DNA of 64,000 nt, taken from contig NZ_JACIBV010000001.1 in assembly GCF_014195505.1 (NCBI RefSeq), positions 5,890,001 through 5,954,000 on the forward strand, given 5' to 3'. This document shows, in pieces, positions 1-7,636 of the stretch. Every line of letters begins with the position of its first letter. The first letter of the stretch is position 1. A program made the translations under genes and the position numbers. The DNA comes from Nonomuraea dietziae (GTDB lineage: Bacteria; Actinomycetota; Actinomycetes; Streptosporangiales; Streptosporangiaceae). The notes under the pieces are model-generated. The model worked only from the letters and a program-made list of their open reading frames with translations. It was not told the origin of the DNA and made no database searches.

Positions 1-52
1 GGAGGGGTGGCCTTCCTCGACCCTTGGACTGAGGGGAAGCGCCACATACCAG

Positions 53-1039
53 ATGACAAACCAGCACGAGAGCTTCCCCGACCTGATGCAGGAAGACTCC
101 TTCGAAGTCGTCATGCGCGGCTACAGCCGTCGTCAGGTACACGACTACATGATCCGCTCACGCAATCAGATCAGGGATCTGGAGGAGCGGCTGGCGCGCG
201 CGATCGACCAGGCCGAGCAGGGCCGCATCGAGCTGGCCGAGGCCAGGCGCCGCATGGTCGAAGCCCCCCAGAGCTACGACGACCTCAGCCCGAGGCTGGC
301 GCAGATTCTCAGGCTGGGCGAGGAGGAGGCGGCCGCCAAGCGCGAGGACGCGGAGTCCGAGGCCGCCAGGCTCCGCGAGACGGCCTCCGCGGAGGCCGAG
401 CGCATGGTCACCTCCGCGCGTGAGACCGCCGACAACATCCTCACCAGCGCGCAGGCCGAGGCGGAGCGCCGCGTGGGCGAGGCGACGGGCGCGGCCGAGC
501 GCATGCTGGCCCAGGCCGGTGCGGACGCCGAGGAGACGCTCACCACCGCCAGGGCGGAGGCCGACGAGACCCTGCGCGCGGCGAGGGCCGAGTCCGACAG
601 GTTGCTCACCACCGCCAGGGCGGAGGCGGAGCAGACCGTCGACAACGCCCGCGCGGAGGCGGAGGCCACGCTCTCCAACGCGCGGGCCGAGGCGCAGTCG
701 GCGCTCGAGGCGGCGCAGCAGCGGGTCACCTCGCTGGACGAGCACGCGGGAAGGCGGGTCACCTACCTGACCGACACGCACGGCGAGGTCGTGCGCAGGC
801 TCAACGAGATCAGCTCGGTGCTGGGCGACCTCATGCGCAGGGAGAACTCCTCGGGCCCGCTGGTCGTCGCCGAGCCCGCGGTGGAGGAGGTCGAGGAGGT
901 GCGGATGATCATCGAGGAGGAGCCCGCCGAGCCCGCCGAGCCCGCCGAGCCCACCGAGCCCACCGAGCCGGCTCCGCCCGCCGCCGACCACGTCTCCGAG
1001 GACACCGACGTCAACCTGGGCACGCTGGCCCACAAGTAA
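53..1039 (+). CDS. DivIVA-like coiled-coil protein
   Basis: A 328-residue protein. The N-terminal segment (about residues 10-60: FEVVMRGYSRRQVHDYM) has the aromatic/Arg-rich look of a DivIVA/GpsB lipid-binding domain. About residues 90-240 are an almost uninterrupted Ala/Glu/Arg coiled coil with repeated RAEAE units. The tail is Glu/Pro-rich with EPAEPAEPTEP repeats. Such proteins organise polar growth or cytoskeletal scaffolds at the actinomycete membrane; that role is inferred from the family. The ATG at 53 starts directly at the conserved domain. No neighbour suggests a more specific role. The low-complexity coding DNA also generates long spurious frames on both strands, which I ignored. 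Confidence 0.85.
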   Translation: MTNQHESFPDLMQEDSFEVVMRGYSRRQVHDYMIRSRNQIRDLEERLARAIDQAEQGRIELAEARRRMVEAPQSYDDLSPRLAQILRLGEEEAAAKREDAESEAARLRETASAEAERMVTSARETADNILTSAQAEAERRVGEATGAAERMLAQAGADAEETLTTARAEADETLRAARAESDRLLTTARAEAEQTVDNARAEAEATLSNARAEAQSALEAAQQRVTSLDEHAGRRVTYLTDTHGEVVRRLNEISSVLGDLMRRENSSGPLVVAEPAVEEVEEVRMIIEEEPAEPAEPAEPTEPTEPAPPAADHVSEDTDVNLGTLAHK

Positions 1040-1070
1040 CCTTCAGCGTCCGTACGGCAGGCCCGCCGGT

Positions 1071-2066
1071 TCACCGTGATCCGGCGGGCTGCCCGGCTCC
1101 TGCCTCGACGAGCGCGTCCCCCGCGGTCGTCCGGTAGTAGAGCACCGAACGGCCCGCGCGGCGGCGCCGTACGAGGTGGGCGTCGCGCAGGATCCTGAGG
1201 TGGCGGCCCACCGAGCCCAGCCCCTGGCCGGTCAGCGCCACCAACTGCGTCGTGCTCTTCGGGGTGTCGAGCAGGACGAGCACCCTGGCGCGGCCCGCTC
1301 CGATCAAGGACCCCAGCGCCTGGGGAACAGGGCTGGTGTTCGCCTCGGCCAGGACACCCGAGCAGGCGTACACCACGGCGTACCGGCTCGGCAGGCTCCA
1401 CGCGATCCAGCCCTGCCTCGGTGTGAGCGGGGTGATGGGGACGAACAGCAGGCGAGCGCCCGAGATCTCCCTTGGCGGGTAGTCCAGGGCGTTGATCCGC
1501 AGCCTGCCGTCCCCGAGCCAGCGCATCCCCGGCCGCAGGCCGTCCAGCGCCGTGGCCCAGCCGCCCTGCGTGAGAAGGCTGGTCCTGGCGACGATGTCGG
1601 CGTGCAGGACGCGCCTGCGCTGCGGCCACGACGGCAGCACGGTCTCGCTCCACACCCACTCCAGCAGGTCCGCCGCGCGCTCGGGCAGGTCGGAGCGGTG
1701 CAACTCGGCCGGTACCGGGCCGCTCGCCGACAGCGCCAGGTCCGAGACGGCGGTCCGCGGCGGGGTGGCGCGGATCCTCGCCAGCTCGTCGGCGAAGGAG
1801 GGCTCGTCCTCGCCTGTCGGGGCGGGGGTCAGGAAGTCGGCGGTCCATGTGCGGCCGAGCGCGGCCCTGAGGAGCAGGGCGGTGATCGGGTCGGCCGCCA
1901 GCCGCTTCCTGTAGGCAGGCCGATGGGCGTCGAGCCATGCGCGCTGGCCCGGGTGCCCCGCGAGCCCCGCCTGCAGGGCGAACAGGGCCGCGGTCGTCTC
2001 AGCCAGGGGGGAGAGCGCGAACCTGCCTTCGGCCATGGTGTCGGCGTTGACCTGCCACCAGCCCAC
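1071..2066 (-). CDS. ArsR-type winged-helix transcriptional regulator (DUF5937-like)
   Basis: About 331 residues. The N-terminal 240 residues resemble the DUF5937-type region found in actinomycete ArsR regulators. The C-terminal 80 residues form a winged helix (SLIGAGRARVLVLLD...TTQLVALTGQGLGSVGRHLRILRDAHLVRRRR, then a YYRTT wing). I chose the GTG at 2066 because AAAGGAGGG lies 5 nt upstream; the open frame runs much further but has no coding character there. It is divergent from an MFS transporter 54-69 nt away, so it probably represses that transporter and itself. The ligand is unknown and no ArsR metal-binding cysteine cluster is visible. Confidence 0.85.
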   Translation of the reverse strand: MGWWQVNADTMAEGRFALSPLAETTAALFALQAGLAGHPGQRAWLDAHRPAYRKRLAADPITALLLRAALGRTWTADFLTPAPTGEDEPSFADELARIRATPPRTAVSDLALSASGPVPAELHRSDLPERAADLLEWVWSETVLPSWPQRRRVLHADIVARTSLLTQGGWATALDGLRPGMRWLGDGRLRINALDYPPREISGARLLFVPITPLTPRQGWIAWSLPSRYAVVYACSGVLAEANTSPVPQALGSLIGAGRARVLVLLDTPKSTTQLVALTGQGLGSVGRHLRILRDAHLVRRRRAGRSVLYYRTTAGDALVEAGAGQPAGSR

Positions 2067-2135
2067 GACAGCCCTCCTTTCGCGCCGGCGCGAAACTCTA
2101 ACGTTCCCTCGCGGCGGCTCATGAGACTTCCCGCC

Positions 2136-3365
2136 ATGCGGACCTATCGGGAACTGTTCGGAACGCCGGAGTTCACGCCGTTCTTCCTCACCGCCTCGAC
2201 GCAGGTGGCGGCCTCGACGGCCAGCGGGCTCGCGCTCGGCACGCTCGTGTACGCGGCCACGGGATCGCCGCTGCTGTCCGCGCTCAGCATGTTCGGCGCC
2301 TCTCTGGCCCAGGTGGCGGGGGCGGCGGTGCTCCTGTCGGCCGCCGACAGGCTGCCTCCGCGTCTCGCGCTGACAGGTATCGCGCTGGTGTCGGGTCTCG
2401 GCACGGCGGCGCAGGCGCTGCCGGGGCTGCCACTGTGGGCGATCTTCGTCATCCTGCTGGCCCTGGGCATGGTCGGCTCGCTCGGCGGCGGGGTACGGCT
2501 CGGCCTCCTGGACGAGATCCTCCCCGAGAACGGCTACGTGCTGGGCCGCTCGGTGCTCAACATGTCCACGGGCGCGATGCAGATCTGCGGGTTCGCGCTC
2601 GGCGGGGTGCTGCTGACCGTGCTGTCGCCTCGCGGCACGCTCGTGGCGGCGGCGGGCCTCTACCTGGTCGCGGCGTGCCTGGCCAGGTTCGGGCTCAGCG
2701 GGCGGCCCGCCAGGGCGGCAGGGCGGCCTTCGGTGGCCGAGACCTTGCGGGCCAACGGGCGGCTGTGGTCGTCGCCGCCGCGCAGGCACGTCTACCTGGC
2801 GATGTGGGTGCCCAACGGGCTGATCGTCGGGTGCGAGTCGCTGTTCGTCGCCTACGACCCGCGGCACGCGGGGCTGCTGTTCGCCTTCGCCGCCTTCGGG
2901 ATGCTGGTGGGCGACGCGGCGATCGGCAGGCTGGTGCCGCACCGGTGGAGGGGACGGCTCGGCGCGCCGCTCAGGCTGCTGCTCGCCGTCCCCTATCTGG
3001 TTCTGGTGCTGGAACCGGGGCTGCCCGTCGCGCTTGCCGTGGTCACGCTGGCGTCGGTCGGCTACTCGGCGAGCCTGCTGCTGCAGGAGCGGCTGGTGGC
3101 GCTCACTCCGGCGCAGGCCCGCGGACAGGCGCTCGGGCTGGGGTCGTCGGGGGTGCTCACCCTGCAGGGCGTGAGCGCGGCGCTCGCCGGCGCCGTCGCC
3201 CAGTACACCTCGGCGGGGACGGCGATGGCGGTGATGGCGACGGCCTCCGTCGCGGTGACGCTCGTCCTGGCGCCTCGGCTGCGCCACTCCCCCGAGGAGG
3301 GCGCACCTGGCGCTGTTGCCGCCGAGCGCCGCAACGTTCAGGGCGGAAGCCCCCGCCCCCGATAG
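2136..3365 (+). CDS. MFS transporter
   Basis: About 409 residues with roughly 12 hydrophobic helices, in the style of the MFS family often paired with ArsR/DUF5937 regulators (MRTYRELFGTPEFTPFFLT at the N-terminus). It is probably an efflux permease of the plasma membrane; the substrate cannot be read from sequence. The ATG at 2136 (MRTYREL) or the one at 2121 could be used, and neither has a clear Shine-Dalgarno. It is divergent from the regulator that ends at 1071. A strong hairpin follows 25 nt after the stop. Confidence 0.85.
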   Translation: MRTYRELFGTPEFTPFFLTASTQVAASTASGLALGTLVYAATGSPLLSALSMFGASLAQVAGAAVLLSAADRLPPRLALTGIALVSGLGTAAQALPGLPLWAIFVILLALGMVGSLGGGVRLGLLDEILPENGYVLGRSVLNMSTGAMQICGFALGGVLLTVLSPRGTLVAAAGLYLVAACLARFGLSGRPARAAGRPSVAETLRANGRLWSSPPRRHVYLAMWVPNGLIVGCESLFVAYDPRHAGLLFAFAAFGMLVGDAAIGRLVPHRWRGRLGAPLRLLLAVPYLVLVLEPGLPVALAVVTLASVGYSASLLLQERLVALTPAQARGQALGLGSSGVLTLQGVSAALAGAVAQYTSAGTAMAVMATASVAVTLVLAPRLRHSPEEGAPGAVAAERRNVQGGSPRPR

Positions 3366-3777
3366 GGTCGGAGACTTCCGCGCCTGGGGGCCCGGTGCCG
3401 GAGCCGCCGAGACGCTGAACCCGGCACCGGGCTGCTCTTGGCCTCACCAGAGGCCGGACGCGTGCCGTGGATCCCCCGCCTAGAACGATCCACAGCACGC
3501 GCGTCAAGGGGCGGGCCCCAGGCCGCCGCTCCTCGTCATTCACTTCTTCGTGGAGGTGGCCGGGACCGGCGAACCCGGTTCGCCGCTCCTGGTCTCTCAG
3601 CTGTTCGCGAAGCCCCTCCGGGTCGTCGGCGTCTATGGTCATCGCGCACCCGGCGTCACGCTGCTCGGCGCTGAGCGGGTGGTGCCGCGTGGCCCACCAG
3701 CGGCCCGCGTCGCTCCGCCAGATGGTCCAGTGGGGGTACTCCCGGGCGATCTCGGCTAGATGCCGGTCAAAGGACAT
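3157..3777 (-). CDS. Small conserved hypothetical protein, C-terminus uncertain
   Basis: The first 80-90 residues look like a real actinomycete protein (starts MSFDRHLAEIAREYPHWTIW; continues WWATRHH...CAMTIDADDPEGLREQLRDQERR), with a good ribosome site (GAAGGG, 7-8 nt before the ATG). Beyond about residue 105 the frame crosses the MFS terminator and runs antisense into the MFS gene. There the composition becomes Arg/Pro/Ser-rich shadow sequence. The true gene therefore probably ends near 3430-3540, either by a frameshift in this assembly or by an unusual extension. Function unknown. The upstream region carries two TCTCTAGA boxes. Confidence 0.5.
   Translation of the reverse strand: MSFDRHLAEIAREYPHWTIWRSDAGRWWATRHHPLSAEQRDAGCAMTIDADDPEGLREQLRDQERRTGFAGPGHLHEEVNDEERRPGARPLTRVLWIVLGGGSTARVRPLVRPRAARCRVQRLGGSGTGPPGAEVSDPIGGGGFRPERCGARRQQRQVRPPRGSGAAEAPGRASPRRRPSPSPPSPSPPRCTGRRRRRAPRSRPAG
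3390..3432 (+). terminator. Hairpin terminator after the MFS gene
   Basis: A perfect 12-bp inverted repeat, GCCCGGTGCCGG (3390-3401) with CCGGCACCGGGC (3421-3432), and a 19-nt loop. There is no T-tract, as is common in actinomycetes. It lies inside the C-terminal extension of the open frame on the minus strand, which argues that this extension is not real coding sequence. Confidence 0.65.
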
Positions 3778-3816
3778 CTGGTCACCCTTCCCGGGGTCCC
3801 CACTCGTGCTTGCCTC

Positions 3817-3846
3817 TCTCTAGACGGTGCGTCACATCTCTAGAGA
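3817..3846. promoter_or_regulatory. Candidate GntR operator: paired TCTCTAGA boxes
   Basis: TCTCTAGA (3817-3824) and the perfect palindrome TCTCTAGAGA (3837-3846) lie 40-70 nt upstream of the small gene that starts at 3777. A variant, TCTCCAGAGA (4691-4700), sits 36 nt upstream of the GntR gene. Sharing of the motif between the two promoters suggests a GntR binding site. This is an inference from motif recurrence. Confidence 0.45.
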
Positions 3847-3899
3847 AATCAATGATCGCAAGGGACAGGTCAACCTATCGCTTGACATTTCGGCTTGAC

Positions 3900-4655
3900 C
3901 TAGGCGTCGAAGTCGTATTGGAGTACGTAGGACGCGGAGTCGAGCACCATCTCGTTGTATTCGACGGGCAGGCCGCCGGTCGTGTAGGCGGTCCTGGAGA
4001 TCGCGATCACCGGGGTGCCCGCGGGCAGTTCGAGCAGCCGGGCCTCGGCGGGGTGCGGCATGCGGGCGCGCACTTCCTCGGTGAAGTGCGCCGGCGGCAG
4101 GCCGAGGTCCCGCAACCGCGCGTAGACCCCGCCGGGACCCGTGTCCTGCAGCGTGATCGCGCTGCCTTCCACCAGGTCGGCGGGAAAGTAGGAGGTGGCC
4201 AACTGGACAGGTCTCGCGTCCACCGAGTAGCGGCGGCGCCTGATCCACACGTCGGTGCTGTCGAGGACGCTCGCGGTCGCCTCGCTCGCCTGCTCGCGAA
4301 CGACCGCCACCTCGTCCACGGTGAAGGGACGGCCGCGCGTGTCGGCGTCCCAGATAGCTCGTCCCTGGCCCCATTGCTCCCGGGACAGGCGTCGTGATCC
4401 GTGCCTGCGGATCGGCTTGAACTGTCGCACATAGACCCCCGAACCTCTTTTCGGCACCGCCAGCCCTTCGTTGATCAGAACGGCCAGCGCCTGGCGGGCG
4501 GTGGCTCGAGCGATTGCGTGTTCTGCCATGAGCGCGTTCTCGCCCGGTAGTCGGTCCCCGTCGCGCAGCTCGCCGGACAGGATCCTGGCGCGCAGGCCGT
4601 CGGCGATGCGGCGATAGATAGGGGGCTCGTGGGGTACCGGGGAGGATTCAGACAC
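3900..4655 (-). CDS. GntR/HutC-family transcriptional regulator
   Basis: 251 residues. An N-terminal winged helix (about residues 10-75: PIYRRIADGLRARILSGEL, then a helix-turn-helix with ARATARQALAVLINEGLAV and the wing RGSGVYVR) is joined to a C-terminal UTRA ligand-binding domain of the HutC subfamily (residues about 100-251). The start is a GTG with GAGGG 9 nt upstream. UTRA domains bind small sugars, amino-acid derivatives or similar effectors; the ligand here is unknown. The nearest likely target is the small gene ending this block, because both promoters share the TCTC(T/C)AGAGA palindrome. Confidence 0.9.
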   Translation of the reverse strand: MSESSPVPHEPPIYRRIADGLRARILSGELRDGDRLPGENALMAEHAIARATARQALAVLINEGLAVPKRGSGVYVRQFKPIRRHGSRRLSREQWGQGRAIWDADTRGRPFTVDEVAVVREQASEATASVLDSTDVWIRRRRYSVDARPVQLATSYFPADLVEGSAITLQDTGPGGVYARLRDLGLPPAHFTEEVRARMPHPAEARLLELPAGTPVIAISRTAYTTGGLPVEYNEMVLDSASYVLQYDFDA

Positions 4656-4690
4656 GTTTGATCACCCTCTGTCACCAACCGGGTTTGGCG

Positions 4691-4700
4691 TCTCCAGAGA
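4691..4700. promoter_or_regulatory. Candidate GntR self-operator
   Basis: Perfect 10-bp palindrome TCTCCAGAGA, 36 nt upstream of the GntR start codon. It differs at one position from TCTCTAGAGA at 3837-3846. It fits an autoregulatory site. Confidence 0.4.
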
Positions 4701-4828
4701 ACTTGCCCCGCCTTGTCCACGATCGCACAGATACGCAGGTTGGTCCCGTGCTTCTTTTGAGTGGATCGTGCCCGTGTGGTGATCCTCGCGAGTTTTCGCA
4801 GGCCGTTACTGTGGAACGGTCCTGGCCG

Positions 4829-5347
4829 CTATAGGGACCTCCACCAGCGGCGAGTAACCAAAGCGGCCAAGACCGCTCCCGTGGTGTTGATCAGCACGTC
4901 GTCGATCGAGGAGTGGCGGCCGAGGCGCAGGCCGTACTGCAGCAGCTCGACGGTCAGCGAGGCGGACGCGGCCACGGCCGCCACCCGCGCGAGTCCGGCG
5001 AACAGGACAGAGCGGACGGGAAGCAGCGCGCCCAGGCAGGCGAACACCAGGAGGTTGCCTCCGACCTGCACGAACACCGTCGCCGGCGCGGCGGAGGCGA
5101 GCGCGGCCAGGTCGCTGAACGGGAAGAGACTGACACCGCTCTGACCGTCGAAGGGCGTGAGGATCATCCAGATCCAGGGGGCCGTGCCTGCGACGACGCC
5201 CACGTCGGCCACCGCCGTGCGCGTGGGCGCGGGATGTCCGCGGCGCCGGCGGGTCCGGGCGAGTGTCAGGGCGGCCAGGACGGCCAGCGGCACCCCCAAA
5301 AGCCCAGCCATGACGATATTTCCCCACAATTCCCAGGTTTGGCCCAC
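4829..5347 (-). CDS. VanZ-like family membrane protein
   Basis: 172 residues with about four to five transmembrane segments and the VanZ-like pattern: TPFDGQ after the second helix, a helix starting VGGNLLVFACLGALLPV, then ELLQYGLRLGRHSSIDDVLINTTGAVLA, which matches the typical VanZ ExxQ...R..DxxDvxxNtxGa motif. VanZ itself contributes to teicoplanin resistance, but most VanZ-like proteins have no known role. The GTG at 5347 gives the full frame; an ATG at 5311 is an alternative start. A small hairpin lies just upstream. Confidence 0.8.
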   Translation of the reverse strand: MGQTWELWGNIVMAGLLGVPLAVLAALTLARTRRRRGHPAPTRTAVADVGVVAGTAPWIWMILTPFDGQSGVSLFPFSDLAALASAAPATVFVQVGGNLLVFACLGALLPVRSVLFAGLARVAAVAASASLTVELLQYGLRLGRHSSIDDVLINTTGAVLAALVTRRWWRSL

Positions 5348-5380
5348 CGGACCATCATGCGGGTTGAGGGAAACGCAATT

Positions 5381-5396
5381 CTGTCCGAAAGGACAG
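5381..5396. promoter_or_regulatory. Short hairpin CTGTCC-GAAA-GGACAG
   Basis: A perfect 6-bp stem with a 4-nt loop, in the 75-nt gap between the end of the IclR gene and the start of the VanZ-like gene. It could be a weak terminator for the IclR gene or an operator for the VanZ-like gene. I cannot decide from sequence. Confidence 0.3.
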
Positions 5397-5422
5397 CCAA
5401 ATCTCGGGGCCCATGGGACAAG

Positions 5423-6181
5423 TCAGATGGACCGGGTCAGCGCCCGCGACACCCCCAGGGCCGCGGTCTTCACCGCGGGTGCCAGCCGGGTCGGGTGGAA
5501 GCGGGCCAGCGGCACCGACACCGAGAGCGCGGCGACCACGGCCCCTCCGCTGAAGACCGGAGCGGCGATGCACGCCCCTCCGCGCTGCGCCTCCTCCCGC
5601 TCGTAGGCCAGCCCTGCCGCCTGCACCTGGCCGATGACCTCCTCCAGGCGCTTGGGATCCACGATCGAGTGCGGGGTCAGCCTGCGCAGCGGCCGCGAGA
5701 GCACCTCCTCGATGAACTCGGGCCCCGAGTAGGCCAGCAGCGCCTTGCCCACCCCCGTGCAGGTGAGCGGCAGCCGCCCGCCCACCCGCGAGGGCAGCGA
5801 GAACGACTCGTGGCCGCGGATCTTCTCGACGTAGACCACGTCGAGCCCGTCGCGCACGCCCAGGTGGATCGTCTCCCTGGTGGCCTCGTAGAGATCGTGC
5901 ATGAACGGCAGCGCGGCATGGCGCAGGTCGCGTTCGAGAGGGACGATGCTACCTAGCTCGAACAGCCGGCGGCCGAGGTAGTAGCCGTTCTCCTTGCGCG
6001 CGACCGCGCCGATCTCGGTCAGCTCGTTGAGCAGCCGGAAGGCGGTGGTCTTGGGGAGATGGCAGTGCTGGGCGACGTCCATGAGCCTGAGCGGGCCGCC
6101 GGTGGGACGGAACGCGTCCAGCACCAGCCACGACTTCTCCAACATCGACAGACGATCGGGGTTCCGTGTCACGGAACGCAT
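5423..6181 (-). CDS. IclR-family transcriptional regulator of the kynurenine operon
   Basis: 252 residues. The N-terminal winged helix (about residues 10-75: LEKSWLVLDAF...MDVAQHCHLPKTTAFRLLNEL) is followed by an IclR effector domain (about 90-250; CTGVGKALLAY, then AQRGGACIAAPVF). It is divergent from the nine-gene aminomuconate/kynurenine operon, with starts about 48 nt apart, so it probably controls that operon in response to a pathway intermediate. The ATG at 6181 lies just outside a 17-bp palindrome. The internal ATG at 6145 would place the palindrome upstream of the gene and is also possible. Confidence 0.9.
   Translation of the reverse strand: MRSVTRNPDRLSMLEKSWLVLDAFRPTGGPLRLMDVAQHCHLPKTTAFRLLNELTEIGAVARKENGYYLGRRLFELGSIVPLERDLRHAALPFMHDLYEATRETIHLGVRDGLDVVYVEKIRGHESFSLPSRVGGRLPLTCTGVGKALLAYSGPEFIEEVLSRPLRRLTPHSIVDPKRLEEVIGQVQAAGLAYEREEAQRGGACIAAPVFSGGAVVAALSVSVPLARFHPTRLAPAVKTAALGVSRALTRSI
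6161..6177. promoter_or_regulatory. IclR-type operator palindrome
   Basis: GTTCCGTG and CACGGAAC flank one T: a perfect 8-bp inverted repeat with a 1-nt centre. It overlaps codons 2-7 of the IclR gene and sits 53 nt upstream of the aldehyde dehydrogenase ATG. IclR-family operators are typically short palindromes of this size in the shared divergent region. I assign it to this regulator by position. Confidence 0.55.
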
Positions 6182-6229
6182 TCTTGTCCCCGACCGCCGG
6201 GAAGTTCTATACCCCTTGGTGGAGGAATG

Positions 6230-7636
6230 ATGTCATTTGAGCAGGTAGCCCACTTCATCGGTGGCTCATGGGTGGCCGAGGGGGAGCCCTTCCCGTCCCA
6301 TGACCCGGTGACCGGTCAGGTGAACAGGCGGGTCCACGAGGCGGACTCGGCCGTCGTGGACAAGGCCGTGCGCGCCGCGAGGCAGGCGGCACCAGGGTGG
6401 GCCGCCCTGCCCGTCGCCGAGCGGGCCACGTGGATGCGCCGCCTGTCCGAAGGGATCGAGGCCCGCTTCGACGATCTGGTCGCCGCCGAGATCGCTGACA
6501 CCGGCAAGCCCCTTGAGCAGACCCGCACCCTCGACATCCCGCGCGGCGCGGCCAACTTCCGCGCCTTCGCCGAGATCGCCGCCCAGCGTCCCTCCGAGGC
6601 CTTCCACCTGACGGACGTGCTCAGCTACACCGTGCGCAGGCCGCTCGGTGTGGTCGCGGTCGTCGTCCCGTGGAACCTGCCGTTCCTGCTGATGACGTGG
6701 AAGCTCGGGCCCGCGCTGGTCGCGGGCAACACCGTCGTGGTCAAGCCTTCGGAGAACACCCCCGGCTCGGCCGCCCTGTTCGCCCAGATCTGCGCCGACG
6801 TCGGCCTGCCGCCCGGGGTGGTCAACGTGATCCACGGGTACGGCACGACGGGGCAGCTCCTGGTCTCGCACGAGGGGGTCGACGGCGTGACCTTCACAGG
6901 CTCCACCCGCACCGGATCGTCGATCATGAAGTCGGTGGCCGACAGGGTCAAGCCGATCTCCTTCGAGCTGGGCGGCAAGAACGCCGGCCTGGTCTTCGCC
7001 GACGCCGACCTGGACAGGGCGGTCGAGGGCAGCGTGAGATCGGTGTTCACCAACGGCGGCCAGGTGTGCCTGTGCACCGAGCGGCTCTACGTCGAGCGCC
7101 CGATCTTCGAGGAGTTCTGCGCCAGGCTGGCCGAGAAAGCGGCGTCGGTGACCCCGCAGCCGATGATCTCCGCCGAGCACAGGGAGAAGGTCCTGTCCTT
7201 CTACGCGCTCGCCCGCGACGAGGGCGCGAAGTTCCTGACCGGCGGGGGCGCGCCCGAGGGGCCCGGATACTTCGTGGAACCCACCGTGGTGACCGGGCTG
7301 CCGGAGAGCTCGCGCTTCAACAGGGAGGAGATCTTCGGGCCTGTCTGCCACGTGAGCCCCTTCGACACCGAGGGGGAGGCGGTCGCGCTGGCCAACGACT
7401 CCGACTACGGCCTGGCCGCCACCCTGTGGACCACCAGCCTCGACAGGGCCCACCGCGTCGCCCAGCGCCTCGAGGCGGGGCTCGTCTGGGTCAACACCTG
7501 GTACCTGCGTGACCTCCGGACCCCGTTCGGCGGCGTCAAGCTGTCCGGCATCGGACGCGAGGGCGGCACGCAGTCGCTCGACTTCTACTCTGAGCCCACC
7601 ACGATCACGATCAAGCTGGAGTCTGCCGATGAATGA
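6230..7636 (+). CDS. 2-aminomuconate 6-semialdehyde dehydrogenase (ALDH family)
   Basis: 468 residues, full-length aldehyde dehydrogenase. The Rossmann region has the PWNLPFLLMTWKLGPALVAGN motif. The general-base Glu lies in SFELGGKNAG and the catalytic Cys in NGGQVCLCTERL. The C-terminal GRxGG motif is present (SGIGREGG). In this operon it should oxidise 2-aminomuconate semialdehyde, made by the ACMS decarboxylase, to 2-aminomuconate with NAD+. The related 2-hydroxymuconate semialdehyde dehydrogenase activity cannot be excluded. GGAGG at 6221-6225 suits the ATG at 6230 better than the adjacent ATG at 6227. It is first gene of the operon and overlaps the next gene by 8 nt. Confidence 0.92.
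   Translation: MSFEQVAHFIGGSWVAEGEPFPSHDPVTGQVNRRVHEADSAVVDKAVRAARQAAPGWAALPVAERATWMRRLSEGIEARFDDLVAAEIADTGKPLEQTRTLDIPRGAANFRAFAEIAAQRPSEAFHLTDVLSYTVRRPLGVVAVVVPWNLPFLLMTWKLGPALVAGNTVVVKPSENTPGSAALFAQICADVGLPPGVVNVIHGYGTTGQLLVSHEGVDGVTFTGSTRTGSSIMKSVADRVKPISFELGGKNAGLVFADADLDRAVEGSVRSVFTNGGQVCLCTERLYVERPIFEEFCARLAEKAASVTPQPMISAEHREKVLSFYALARDEGAKFLTGGGAPEGPGYFVEPTVVTGLPESSRFNREEIFGPVCHVSPFDTEGEAVALANDSDYGLAATLWTTSLDRAHRVAQRLEAGLVWVNTWYLRDLRTPFGGVKLSGIGREGGTQSLDFYSEPTTITIKLESADE

Noticed and set aside
901..980. Repeat of GAGCCCGCC-like units, possible tandem DNA repeat
   Set aside because: It encodes the EPAEPAEP tail of the DivIVA-like protein; a coding low-complexity repeat, not an independent element.
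158..1033. Long open frames on the minus strand and in other plus frames opposite the DivIVA-like gene
   Set aside because: Low-complexity GC-rich coding DNA opens all frames; the translations are Gly/Leu/Arg or Ala/Ser shadows with no domain.
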